A stretch of 64,000 bases of DNA, taken from positions 1 to 64,000 of the forward strand of contig NZ_LAPV01000086.1 in the NCBI RefSeq assembly GCF_000971275.1. Reading direction: 5' to 3'. Made by a program: the position numbers and the translations under genes. Within the stretch, counting starts at the first letter, position 1. Every line of letters begins with the position of its first letter. This stretch comes from Devosia psychrophila (GTDB taxonomy: Bacteria; Pseudomonadota; Alphaproteobacteria; Rhizobiales; Devosiaceae). This document shows, one piece after another, positions 35,744-43,742 of this stretch. The notes beneath the pieces were generated by a model that saw only the letters and a list, made by a program, of their open reading frames with translations, ran no database searches and had not been told where the DNA came from.

Positions 35744-37438
35744 ATGAGGATGGTTCGAAATATTGTACTGGGGGTTGTAGCGGCGCTCAGTTTTGCGTTA
35801 CCGGCTGTCGCTGCCGAGCGCGCCATCATTGTGCTGGATGGTTCCGGCTCGATGTGGGCGCAGATCGACGGCAAAGCGCGCATCACCCTTGCCCGCGAGA
35901 CGCTGCACAAGGTGCTGGCGACGCTGCCCGACGATCTTGAACTGGGATTGATGGCCTATGGCCATCGCGAGAAGGGCAATTGCGCCGATATCGAAATGCT
36001 GATCGAGCCGGCAGTGGGCACCGGCGCTGCCATTGCTGCGGCGGCCGACGCGATCAACCCCACGGGTATGACCCCAATTTCCGACGCGGTGCGCCTTGCC
36101 GCCGAAAACCTTCAGTACACCGAGCGGAAGGCCACCGTGATCCTGATCACCGATGGGCTCGAAACCTGCGAGGTCGACCCCTGCGCGCTGGCGGCTGACC
36201 TCGAGAGCAAGGGCATCGACTTCACCACCCATGTGCTGGGATTCGGCCTGTCCGACGAAGAAGGCCAGCAGGTGGCTTGCCTCGCCGAAAACACCGGCGG
36301 CCAGTACCTGTCGGCCGAAGACGGCGACGCGCTGGTCAGAGCGCTGACCACCACGGTTGCCCAGGTTACGCAGGCCGCGCCTGCGCCAGTTGTCGAGTCC
36401 GAGCCCGAGCCGGTGCCGGTGCTGGAATACAATTACAAGCCAACAGCATCGCTGTCGGAAGGCGGCCCGGATATCGTTGACGACAAGGCCGATCTGGTCT
36501 GGACCTGGTACAAGGTCGCGGCCGATGGGGGCGAGGGCGAATATGTCGGCACCGACTATTACTCGACCTTCGAAGGCAGCTTGCCGCCCGGCGACTATTA
36601 CATGACGGCAACGCTGGACTATGCCAACTCGTCGCAAGTCGTCACCATCGAAGAAGGCAAGGCTGCAGCGCCGCATTTCGTCATCAACGGCACGGTGCTC
36701 AAGCTGCATCCAATGGCCAGCGAGGGTGGGGAAGTGGTCGATGAAGCTTCGACCGAAGTCAGCCTTGCCGGGGAATATGTCACTACCAGCTACGGCGATT
36801 TCGATGTCGTAGTGCCCGCCGGCATGCTTGAAGTCACCGTGGCGATCGGCGAGGCCAGTGTAAGCCGCACTTATCAGGCCGAGGCCGGCGCGACCATCGA
36901 CGAAGACGTCATTGTCGGCTCGGCTACCGCACACGTGGTCTCGGAATATGTCGCGGGCACTCCGGTTGCAGGTGATATCTCTATCGAGATCGTAGGAGCA
37001 GGCGTAGCGTTGGATGGCACCCGCGAGGGTGTCGCGACCAGCTATGGCGGCGACCTGACCTTCGACCTGGGCGAGGGCGATTATGTCGCGATCTACGACC
37101 TGGGCGGCGCTACCGGGGAAGTACCTTTCTCGGTGAAGTCTGGCACGAGCGTCGAAGTGCCTATCGTGCTCGATGCTGGCGTGCTCCTGGTCACTACGCC
37201 GGGCGACAACTATGTCGAGATTTTCAGCGTCACAAAGAATATCGAGGGCAACCGTAAATCCTTTGATTATGGTTATGGTCCGGACTTCCAGACCACGCTG
37301 GCGGCCGGGGATTACATCGTTGCGACGAGGTTCGGCGATGCGGTTACGGAGACGCCGGTCAACATCAAAGCTGGGGAGCGGTTCGAGTTGACGGTTGAAG
37401 CGGCTCCGGCTGCTCTGGCTGGCGGGAAGAAGAAGTAG
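35744..37438 (+). CDS. Exported VWA-domain protein with beta-rich C-terminal part
   Basis: Predicted periplasmic or secreted protein of 564 residues. Start at ATG 35744 (GGAGG upstream) gives a signal peptide ending AVAA (residue 24). The von Willebrand factor A domain (about 25-205) has a complete metal site: DGSGS (32-36), Thr in PTGMTPISDA and Asp in LITDGLETC. The cysteine pair in ETCEVDPC and the later QQVACLAENTGG match a common exported VWA subgroup. The rest (about 220-550) is beta-rich with repeated PGDYYMTAT/AGDYIVATR-type units, probably Ig-like. It ends in GGKKK. Function unknown; binding to a surface or polymer partner is a guess. Confidence 0.8.
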   Translation: MRMVRNIVLGVVAALSFALPAVAAERAIIVLDGSGSMWAQIDGKARITLARETLHKVLATLPDDLELGLMAYGHREKGNCADIEMLIEPAVGTGAAIAAAADAINPTGMTPISDAVRLAAENLQYTERKATVILITDGLETCEVDPCALAADLESKGIDFTTHVLGFGLSDEEGQQVACLAENTGGQYLSAEDGDALVRALTTTVAQVTQAAPAPVVESEPEPVPVLEYNYKPTASLSEGGPDIVDDKADLVWTWYKVAADGGEGEYVGTDYYSTFEGSLPPGDYYMTATLDYANSSQVVTIEEGKAAAPHFVINGTVLKLHPMASEGGEVVDEASTEVSLAGEYVTTSYGDFDVVVPAGMLEVTVAIGEASVSRTYQAEAGATIDEDVIVGSATAHVVSEYVAGTPVAGDISIEIVGAGVALDGTREGVATSYGGDLTFDLGEGDYVAIYDLGGATGEVPFSVKSGTSVEVPIVLDAGVLLVTTPGDNYVEIFSVTKNIEGNRKSFDYGYGPDFQTTLAAGDYIVATRFGDAVTETPVNIKAGERFELTVEAAPAALAGGKKK

Positions 37439-37466
37439 GTTTTTTCAAGAGCGGTACCCGCTAACA

Positions 37467-37501
37467 AAAGAGGCCGGGTCTTGCGACCCGGCCTCTTTAT
37501 T
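37467..37501. terminator. Bidirectional terminator between VWA gene and icd
   Basis: AAAGAGGCCGGGTC (37467-37480), TTGC loop, GACCCGGCCTCTTT (37485-37498) form a perfect 14-bp stem. T-runs on both strands make it work for the plus-strand VWA gene and the convergent icd. Confidence 0.9.
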
Positions 37502-37519
37502 TCTAGCCCACCAAATGGC

Positions 37520-38734
37520 TTACGCCATGGCTTTCTGCAGGTTCTGGTCGATGGCGTCGAGGAAGCCGATGGTCGAGAGCCATGGCTGATCGGGGCCGAC
37601 GAGCAGGGACAGGTCCTTGGTCATCTTGCCTTCTTCGATGGTGTCGACCACGACCTTTTCCAGCGTCAGCGAGAACTTGGCCAAGGCCTCGTTGTCGTCG
37701 AGCTTGGCGCGGTGCGCGAGGCCACGGGTCCAGGCGAAAATCGACGCCGTCGAGTTGGTCGACGTTTCCTTGCCGGCCTGATGCTGGCGGTAGTGACGGG
37801 TGACCGTGCCGTGGGCGGCTTCGGCTTCGACGATCTTGCCGTCCGGTGTTGCCAGAACCGAGGTCATCAGGCCGAGCGAACCAAAGCCCTGCGCCACGAT
37901 GTCGGACTGCACGTCGCCATCATAGTTCTTGCAGGCCCAGACGTAGCCGCCGGACCATTTCAGGGCCGAAGCGACCATGTCGTCGATCAGGCGATGTTCG
38001 TACCAGATCTTCTTGGCTTCGTATTTTTCCTTGAATTCGGCTTCGTAGATTTCCTGGAAAATGTCCTTGAAGCGTCCGTCATAGGCCTTGAGAATGGTAT
38101 TCTTGGTCGACAGGTAGCAAGGCACGCCGCGGTTGTAGGCGTAGTTCAGCGACGAATAGGCGAAGTCGCGGATCGAGGCGTCGAGGTTGTACATTGCCAT
38201 GGCAACGCCAGCGCCGGGCGCTTGGTAAACTTCGTGCTCGATGACCTTGCCGTCTTCGCCGGTGAACTTGATCGACAGCGTGCCCTTGCCGGGGAACAGG
38301 AAGTCGGTGGCCTTGTACTGGTCGCCGAAAGCGTGGCGGCCGACGATGATCGGCTGGGTCCAACCGGGCACCAGGCGCGGCACGTTCTGGCAGATGATGG
38401 GCTCGCGGAAGATCACGCCGCCGAGGATGTTGCGGATGGTGCCGTTGGGCGACTTCCACATCTTCTTGAGCTTGAACTCTTCAACGCGCTGCTCATCAGG
38501 GGTGATGGTGGCGCATTTGATGCCGACGCCGTGCTTCTGAATGGCATGGGCGGCGTCGATGGTGATCTGGTCGTTGGTCGCGTCGCGGCTTTCGACCGAA
38601 AGGTCATAATATTCGATCGGCAGGTCGAGGTAGGGATGGATGAGCTTGTCCTTGATCGCCTGCCAGATGATCCGGGTCATCTCGTCGCCGTCTAGATCGA
38701 CGATGGGGTTGGCGACTTTGATCTTGCTGCTCAT
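37520..38734 (-). CDS. icd: NADP-dependent isocitrate dehydrogenase
   Basis: TCA-cycle enzyme converting isocitrate to 2-oxoglutarate and CO2. Start at ATG 38734 ([25 protein letters not shown]), 404 residues. This is the eukaryote-like type found in alphaproteobacteria, shown by the N-terminus [13 protein letters not shown], the [11 protein letters not shown] substrate segment and the [17 protein letters not shown] cofactor region. It is a single gene; convergent with the VWA gene and divergent from the MarR regulator. Confidence 0.97.
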   Translation of the reverse strand: MSSKIKVANPIVDLDGDEMTRIIWQAIKDKLIHPYLDLPIEYYDLSVESRDATNDQITIDAAHAIQKHGVGIKCATITPDEQRVEEFKLKKMWKSPNGTIRNILGGVIFREPIICQNVPRLVPGWTQPIIVGRHAFGDQYKATDFLFPGKGTLSIKFTGEDGKVIEHEVYQAPGAGVAMAMYNLDASIRDFAYSSLNYAYNRGVPCYLSTKNTILKAYDGRFKDIFQEIYEAEFKEKYEAKKIWYEHRLIDDMVASALKWSGGYVWACKNYDGDVQSDIVAQGFGSLGLMTSVLATPDGKIVEAEAAHGTVTRHYRQHQAGKETSTNSTASIFAWTRGLAHRAKLDDNEALAKFSLTLEKVVVDTIEEGKMTKDLSLLVGPDQPWLSTIGFLDAIDQNLQKAMA

Positions 38735-38844
38735 CGGAAATATCTCCCTGAATTCCGTATATTGGCCTCCTCGGCCAGCTCGGCTGCCCGTATAGCATCG
38801 GTAGACAAAAGCGCAAAGACCGCCTCGGCATGGGGGCTTGCCGT

Positions 38845-38873
38845 TTGACATCGTGCATATACACGGTTATCTG
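38845..38873 (+). promoter_or_regulatory. Candidate sigma-70 promoter of the MarR gene
   Basis: TTGACA (38845-38850), 17-bp spacer, TATCTG (38868-38873). The predicted transcript start, about 7 bases later, coincides with the ATG at 38880, suggesting a leaderless mRNA. It also argues against the upstream TTG at 38838 as start. Confidence 0.5.
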
Positions 38874-38879
38874 AGCGGC

Positions 38880-39296
38880 ATGGTCGACGATTTCGATATC
38901 TGCATGTTGCTCAATACCAGGATGGCGGCGCGGGCGATTACCCGCCGCGCAGACGGCAAGCTGCGGCCGTTCGGCATTACGGGGGCCCAGCTGTCCATTC
39001 TCGGCTCGCTGCGCAATCACCCCGGCCGCTCGGTCACCGAAATGTCCGATGCTATTGCCATGGACCGAACGACGCTGTCGCGCAATCTGGCGCTGCTGGA
39101 ACGCAATGGCTTCGTCACCGCTTCTCCCGCAATACGTGGCAATGGCCGCATTGGCGCGGTCACCGAAGCGGGCGACAAAGTCATCGATGCCGCATTGCCG
39201 GAATGGCGCAGGGGGCAGGCCGAGCTGCGAGTCCTGTTATCCGATCCGAATTTCGACACCATGATTGCCGGCCTGCGGCAATTGTCGCGCGTCTAG
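38880..39296 (+). CDS. MarR-family transcriptional regulator
   Basis: Small DNA-binding regulator, 138 residues from ATG 38880 (MVDDFDICMLLNT). The winged-helix region (about 45-115) reads GAQLSILGSLRNHPGRSVTEMSDAIAMDRTTLSRNLALLERNGFV and then the wing GNGRIGAVTEAGDKVI. The ligand is unknown. 56 bp upstream of the ketoacyl synthase gene on the same strand, so it may control it and itself. A near-consensus promoter lies directly before the ATG. Confidence 0.85.
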   Translation: MVDDFDICMLLNTRMAARAITRRADGKLRPFGITGAQLSILGSLRNHPGRSVTEMSDAIAMDRTTLSRNLALLERNGFVTASPAIRGNGRIGAVTEAGDKVIDAALPEWRRGQAELRVLLSDPNFDTMIAGLRQLSRV

Positions 39297-39352
39297 ACAC
39301 AGACGGCCGCGCGGTTTACCCGAATGCCTGCATACGCACTTTAGGAGATCCC

Positions 39353-40639
39353 ATGCTGAAGCCCGATCCTACCGATCCCATCGTTGTCACCGGCATGGGT
39401 GCCGTCAGCCCGCTGGGCGTCGGCGTTGAGACCCTATGGCAGGGCCTCGTGACCGGCCGTAGCGGCATCGTCCACAATGACCGTTTCGATACATCGGACT
39501 TCGTCAGCCAGATTGCCGGACTCGTGCCGGTCAAGCCAGCTGATCCGAACGGTTTCGACCCTGCCGATTTTATCGACGGCAAGGAAATCAAGAAGATGGA
39601 CCTGTTCATCCAGTATGCCATCGGCGCCGCAAGCGAAGCGCTGGACCAGGCGGGTTGGCATCCGACCGAACTGCAGGACCAACTGGCCACTGCCACAATC
39701 ATTGGTACGGGCGTCGGCGGATCGCCGGTGATGGCGCGGGCGGTCGAAATCATTCAGACCAAGGGCCCGCGCCGGCTGTCGCCGTTCACCATCCCGTCTT
39801 TCCTGGCTAATCTCGCGGCTGGCTGGCTGTCCATTTTGCATAGCTTCCGCGGTCCGATCGGCACGCCGGTCACCGCCTGCGCGGCGTCGGCCCAGGCTAT
39901 CGGCGATGGCATGCGGTTGATCATGACCGGCGAGGCGGAAGTTGCAGTAGTTGGCGGCGCTGAAGGCTCGGTTGACCCGATTTCCGTTGGCGGCTTTGGC
40001 GCTTCGCGCGCCCTCAGCGCCAGCTATGCCGATGCGCCACACAAGGCTTCGCGTCCGTTCGACAAAGGCCATGACGGCTTCGTGCTGTCCGAAGGCGCTG
40101 CCGTGCTGGTGATCGAAAAGCTCAGCCATGCCCGCGCCCGCGGCGCAGTCCCACTGGCAGTGCTGGCCGGTTATGGCACGTCGGCAGATGCGTATCACCT
40201 TACGGCCGGGTCGCCCGACGGGGCCGGTGCTCAGGTCGCCATGCGCAATGCGCTGACAATGGCCGGCATTGACCAGAGCCAGGTCGGCTATGTCAACGCC
40301 CACGCCACGTCCACCGCAGTGGGCGATACGGCAGAGATCGCCGGCATTTCGGCGGTGTTCCCGGGTCGTGGCAAGGATCTGGCGGTTTCGTCCACCAAGT
40401 CGGCCACCGGTCACTTGCTGGGTGCTGCCGGTGCGCTCGAAGCGATCATTTCCATCAAGGCGCTGCGCGAAGGGCTGCTTCCGCCCACCATCAATCTCGA
40501 GGATCCGGCCGAGGACGCAAACGTGTTCGACTTGGTGGCTAACACTGCCAAGCCGAAGGCCATCGAATATGCCCTGTCGAACTCGTTCGGCTTCGGTGGC
40601 GTCAACGCCGCGCTGGTGTTCGGCAAAGCGCCGAGCTGA
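39353..40639 (+). CDS. Beta-ketoacyl-ACP synthase II-type enzyme (FabF-like)
   Basis: Condensing enzyme for fatty-acid elongation. Start at ATG 39353 with AGGAG upstream; 428 residues. Catalytic triad Cys176 (TACAAS), His317 (NAHATST) and His354 (TGHLLGAAG) is complete, so an active synthase rather than a chain-length factor. It has no acyl-carrier-protein gene beside it; the main fabF would be expected next to acpP. It may therefore be an additional synthase, perhaps for special or long acyl chains, controlled by the MarR protein upstream. That role is inference. Confidence 0.88.
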   Translation: MLKPDPTDPIVVTGMGAVSPLGVGVETLWQGLVTGRSGIVHNDRFDTSDFVSQIAGLVPVKPADPNGFDPADFIDGKEIKKMDLFIQYAIGAASEALDQAGWHPTELQDQLATATIIGTGVGGSPVMARAVEIIQTKGPRRLSPFTIPSFLANLAAGWLSILHSFRGPIGTPVTACAASAQAIGDGMRLIMTGEAEVAVVGGAEGSVDPISVGGFGASRALSASYADAPHKASRPFDKGHDGFVLSEGAAVLVIEKLSHARARGAVPLAVLAGYGTSADAYHLTAGSPDGAGAQVAMRNALTMAGIDQSQVGYVNAHATSTAVGDTAEIAGISAVFPGRGKDLAVSSTKSATGHLLGAAGALEAIISIKALREGLLPPTINLEDPAEDANVFDLVANTAKPKAIEYALSNSFGFGGVNAALVFGKAPS

Positions 40640-40640
40640 T

Positions 40641-40976
40641 CTATTTGGGCGGCAGGGTATCGACAAAGCGCCGTGCCCTGCCGATCCAGTCGAGCAAAGT
40701 GTCGTCGTCTTCCAGCACGTCGCCGCTGACCTGCACGAAGCCGCCCATGGTCCTGGCGCCCATGGTCATCGGGCCGGCGCCAGGCAGGGCGAGACTTTCA
40801 TCCATGCCTTCCTTGCCGACGCGCACCAGCATGCCGCCGTCCTTCATCGGGCAAACCAGCATGTTGCCAGCCAGCATGAAGCATCGGCCACCGAACATCT
40901 TCTTCTCGCTGGTCGGCAGCATGGGCGGCAACAGGTCGCGAATGCGGCCCGAAAGCTCTTCTGAGGCGAGGCTCAT
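40641..40976 (-). CDS. TfoX N-terminal domain protein
   Basis: 111 residues covering only the TfoX/Sxy N-terminal domain: KKMFGGRCFMLAGNMLVCPMKDGGMLVRVGKEG and GARTMGGFVQVSGDVL. Single-domain proteins of this kind are common and poorly understood; a competence role should not be assumed. Starts with an ATGA overlap at the stop of the GFA gene, so the two are co-translated. Convergent with the ketoacyl synthase gene, with 1 bp between stop codons. Confidence 0.85.
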   Translation of the reverse strand: MSLASEELSGRIRDLLPPMLPTSEKKMFGGRCFMLAGNMLVCPMKDGGMLVRVGKEGMDESLALPGAGPMTMGARTMGGFVQVSGDVLEDDDTLLDWIGRARRFVDTLPPK

Positions 40977-41443
40977 GGCGGCGCATCCCGGTAGCGCTCA
41001 TGGCGGGGCAGGTGATCCGCTACCAGATCCCAGCCGCGGTGGCTGCGGTTGAAAATTAGTTGATTGGGCACGAACCAGTCGTTCTGACCCGAGAACAACC
41101 CGACGGGCAATATCCTGAACGCCGGGGCGCGCGAACTCTGTGCATAGATGGTGGTGCCGCATTTCGGGCAGAAGTGCCGCGTGAAGGTGGCGCCGGAATC
41201 GGCTGGTCTTGCATGCGATTTCGTTGCGCCAGTCACCCTCACCGCTTCGGTTGATAGCAGCACGACGCTGGAATGGCCGCTGCCGGAGACGCGTTGGCAG
41301 TTGTCGCAGGCACATTGAAACATTGAGATGACGCGTCCCTTTGCCGTCAGCGTGATGGCGCCGCAATCGCAGTGCGCGTTGAGGTCTATCTCTGGGTGTT
41401 CTGGACCGTACATGGCGATCAGGCTGGCATGCAGGTTCGCCAT
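40973..41443 (-). CDS. GFA-family zinc protein
   Basis: Member of the glutathione-dependent formaldehyde-activating-enzyme-like (GFA) family, about 156 residues from ATG 41443. The zinc-binding cysteines are all visible: HCDCGAI, FQCACDNCQRVSG and FCPKCGTTIYA. The real reaction of most family members is unknown. First gene of a two-gene unit with the TfoX-N protein; divergent from the acetyltransferase at 41509. Confidence 0.85.
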   Translation of the reverse strand: MANLHASLIAMYGPEHPEIDLNAHCDCGAITLTAKGRVISMFQCACDNCQRVSGSGHSSVVLLSTEAVRVTGATKSHARPADSGATFTRHFCPKCGTTIYAQSSRAPAFRILPVGLFSGQNDWFVPNQLIFNRSHRGWDLVADHLPRHERYRDAPP

Positions 41444-41508
41444 GGGCAAGGCCAGTCTTGCCTTTGCCCGCCCGAGTGGCGAGAGTGCGCCGCCAAATGG
41501 GGGCAGGC

Positions 41509-42090
41509 ATGTCGCTCTATCCGGTTTACCCGCTGCGCACCGAAAGGCTGACCCTTCGCCCGTTTACCCGGGGTGATGTCGATGCCGTCTACGCCTATCG
41601 GCGGCGCGAGGACGTGACGCGCTATCTGTTCGACACGGCTCTGAGCCGGGAAGAATGCGCACTGGCCGTGCAGCAGCGCATCGGGCAGTTGGCGCTTGAA
41701 GCCGAAGGCGACAAGATCATTCTCGGCGTCGAACTCGATGACAACGGCGCGCTGATCGGCGAAGTCTCGCTGATCTGGCGCAGTGTCGAGGCGCGGCAGG
41801 GCGAAGTCGGCTGGATTTTCGATCCGAACTATCACGGGCATGGCTATGCGACGGAAGCTGCCAATGCCCTGCTGGACCTGGCATTCGGCCCCGGCGCCAT
41901 TCACCGTGTTGCGGCGCGGTGCGATGTGCGGAACGAGCCTTCCTGGCGCCTGATGGAGCGCCTTGGCATGCGCCGCGAAGCGCATTTCCGCGAGCATGCG
42001 CTGTTCAAAAGCCAGTGGGACGAAGAGTTCATTTACGCCATCCTGTGGCAGGAGTGGCAGGCTCTGCGCGGCGAGCAAACGCCCACCTGA
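41509..42090 (+). CDS. GNAT acetyltransferase (RimJ/RimL type), paralogue 1
   Basis: N-acetyltransferase of 193 residues from ATG 41509 (MSLYPVYPLRTERLTLRPF). The acetyl-CoA-binding region is GWIFDPNYHGHGYATEAANALLDLAFG, and the C-terminal part has NEPSWRLMERLGMRREAHFREHALFKSQWDEE. The substrate, possibly a protein N-terminus or a small molecule, is unknown. The next gene but one spacer is a clear paralogue (42203-42799). Confidence 0.87.
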   Translation: MSLYPVYPLRTERLTLRPFTRGDVDAVYAYRRREDVTRYLFDTALSREECALAVQQRIGQLALEAEGDKIILGVELDDNGALIGEVSLIWRSVEARQGEVGWIFDPNYHGHGYATEAANALLDLAFGPGAIHRVAARCDVRNEPSWRLMERLGMRREAHFREHALFKSQWDEEFIYAILWQEWQALRGEQTPT

Positions 42091-42202
42091 TGTACAATCG
42101 CCCGGACGTCCGGGAGAAAAAATTTTCTAGGTGCAGCAGGAACTTCCATGAATTTGGCGACGTTGTCGCTTCGGGTCGTCACGTGGTAGGGAGCACCATC
42201 TC

Positions 42203-42799
42203 ATGTCGTCACTTTCTTTGCCAATCCAGACAGATCGACTGGTCCTTCGGACTTTTGAGCGCAGCGACATCGACGGGCTTAGCGCCTACCATGCCCTTCC
42301 ATCGGTGCAGCGCTATGTGTTCAGCCGCACCCGCGACGCCTCCGAAGTGGCTAGCGCGCTCGGCATCATGCGCGGTCATGTCAGCCTGCAGCGCCCCGGA
42401 GATACCCTGACCCTCGCCATGGTTTGCAAGGGCGAAAAGGTTTTGGTGGGTCACGTCTCCCTGCACTGGTCCGATGCTACGGCGGGGCAGGGCGAAGTGC
42501 GCTTCTGCATCAATCCGGCCTATGCCGGGCAGGGCTTCACCCGCGAAGCGCTCAGTGCGCTCTATGACCTGGCCTTCGATCATTTCCATATTCATCGCGT
42601 GTTCGCACGCTGCGATGGCCGCAATCATCACTCGATCAAGCTGATGCAGCAGATGGGCATGCGCCTTGAGGCCCATTACCGCGAGCATGCTTTGTTTCAG
42701 GGCGAATGGGATGAGGAATTGCACTTTGCCATCCTCGACCGCGAATGGCAGCGTTGGACCAAGGTCAAGGACCTGCCGGTTCGTCACCGCGTCGCCTGA
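42203..42799 (+). CDS. GNAT acetyltransferase (RimJ/RimL type), paralogue 2
   Basis: 198-residue acetyltransferase similar along its length to the previous gene: IQTDRLVLRTF against LRTERLTLRPF, and MGMRLEAHYREHALFQGEWDEELHFAIL against LGMRREAHFREHALFKSQWDEEFIYAIL. The CoA-binding segment is NPAYAGQGFTREALSALYDLAF. The pair probably arose by tandem duplication. Confidence 0.87.
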   Translation: MSSLSLPIQTDRLVLRTFERSDIDGLSAYHALPSVQRYVFSRTRDASEVASALGIMRGHVSLQRPGDTLTLAMVCKGEKVLVGHVSLHWSDATAGQGEVRFCINPAYAGQGFTREALSALYDLAFDHFHIHRVFARCDGRNHHSIKLMQQMGMRLEAHYREHALFQGEWDEELHFAILDREWQRWTKVKDLPVRHRVA

Positions 42800-42855
42800 T
42801 TGCCCTGATGCGCAAAAACCGGCTATGAGCGCCTGAACTTTCAGGATTAGCGCCC

Positions 42856-43665
42856 ATGGCCGGAACCGACACGTCCATCAAGATCGAGCTGCGGCCCACC
42901 CCTGCAGTAATTCTTTGCGAACCGCAGCTGGGCGAGAATATCGGCACGGCCGCTCGTGCCATGGCTAACTTCGGCCTATGGGACCTGCGGCTGGTCCGCC
43001 CGCGCGATGGCTGGCCTAATGAGCGCGCGGTCGCAGCCGCCTCGCGCGCCGATCACGTCATCGAACGCGTTCGCGTGTTTGAGACGCTGGAAGACGCGAT
43101 CGCCGACCTGACTTTGGTTTTGGCGACCACAGCTCGCTCCCGAGATTTGCAAAAGGAAGTCATTGGCCCCGACGACGCCGCCATCCGCATGGCGGCGCAG
43201 ATCGGGTCTGGCAAGGGCGTCGGCCTGCTGTTTGGGCGCGAAAAGTGGGGCTTGCTCAATGAAGAAGTTGCGCTGGCCGATTGCATCGTCACTCTGCCGG
43301 TCGAGCCGGCCTTTGCTTCCCTCAATATTGCCCAAGCCGTGCTGCTGATGGCTTATGAATGGCGGCGGCATAGCGACGTGGGCGCAAAATTGCCGTTCGC
43401 AGACGCCATGGCCGATGTCGCGCCACGCGAGGAACTGCTGGGCCTGTTCGGACATCTCGAAACGACGCTAGACGGTTCGGGTTTCTTTACCGCGCCGGAC
43501 AAGCGCCCTACCGTGATCAACAATCTGCGCACCATGCTGGAACGCGGCAAGTTTACCAGCCAGGAAATCCGCACCCTGCGAGGCGTAATTTCCTCGATCG
43601 ACCGCAAGCATCAACGCCCCAATCCGAACCGGCACAAGCCGGCAGAGAAGACCGACGACGATTGA
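42856..43665 (+). CDS. trmJ: tRNA/rRNA 2'-O-methyltransferase TrmJ-type (SPOUT)
   Basis: SPOUT-fold RNA ribose methyltransferase; TrmJ methylates position 32 of tRNA. 269 residues. Motif 1 is PAVILCEPQLGENIGTAARAMANFG, motif 2 VGLLFGREKWGLLNEEVALAD (most homologues have T or S where W stands), and the knot motif 3 LPVEPAFASLNIAQAVLLMAYEW. A C-terminal helical extension follows. Preceded by the acetyltransferases and followed by a permease after 77 bp. Confidence 0.88.
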   Translation: MAGTDTSIKIELRPTPAVILCEPQLGENIGTAARAMANFGLWDLRLVRPRDGWPNERAVAAASRADHVIERVRVFETLEDAIADLTLVLATTARSRDLQKEVIGPDDAAIRMAAQIGSGKGVGLLFGREKWGLLNEEVALADCIVTLPVEPAFASLNIAQAVLLMAYEWRRHSDVGAKLPFADAMADVAPREELLGLFGHLETTLDGSGFFTAPDKRPTVINNLRTMLERGKFTSQEIRTLRGVISSIDRKHQRPNPNRHKPAEKTDDD

Positions 43666-43670
43666 GTCGT

Positions 43671-43703
43671 TTCTTACCTTTCCCCCGAGGCTTTAGGTAA
43701 GAA
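43671..43703. promoter_or_regulatory. Inverted repeat between trmJ and the MFS gene
   Basis: TTCTTACCT (43671-43679) and AGGTAAGAA (43695-43703) form a perfect 9-bp inverted repeat with a 15-base loop. No T-run follows, so a terminator is less likely than a regulator site. A TTGACT hexamer, a possible -35 box, starts 5 bp after it, and the MFS start is 40 bp away. Confidence 0.4.
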
Positions 43704-43742
43704 GCCTTTGACTGCGGCATTCTTGCATGGCATTTCCAGCCC

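Noticed and set aside
39434-40666. 410-codon open frame on the minus strand
   Set aside because: Antisense to the ketoacyl synthase gene with its complete catalytic triad.
40641-40976. TfoX-N protein as evidence for natural competence
   Set aside because: Only the N-terminal domain is present; such single-domain proteins are widespread and not tied to competence.
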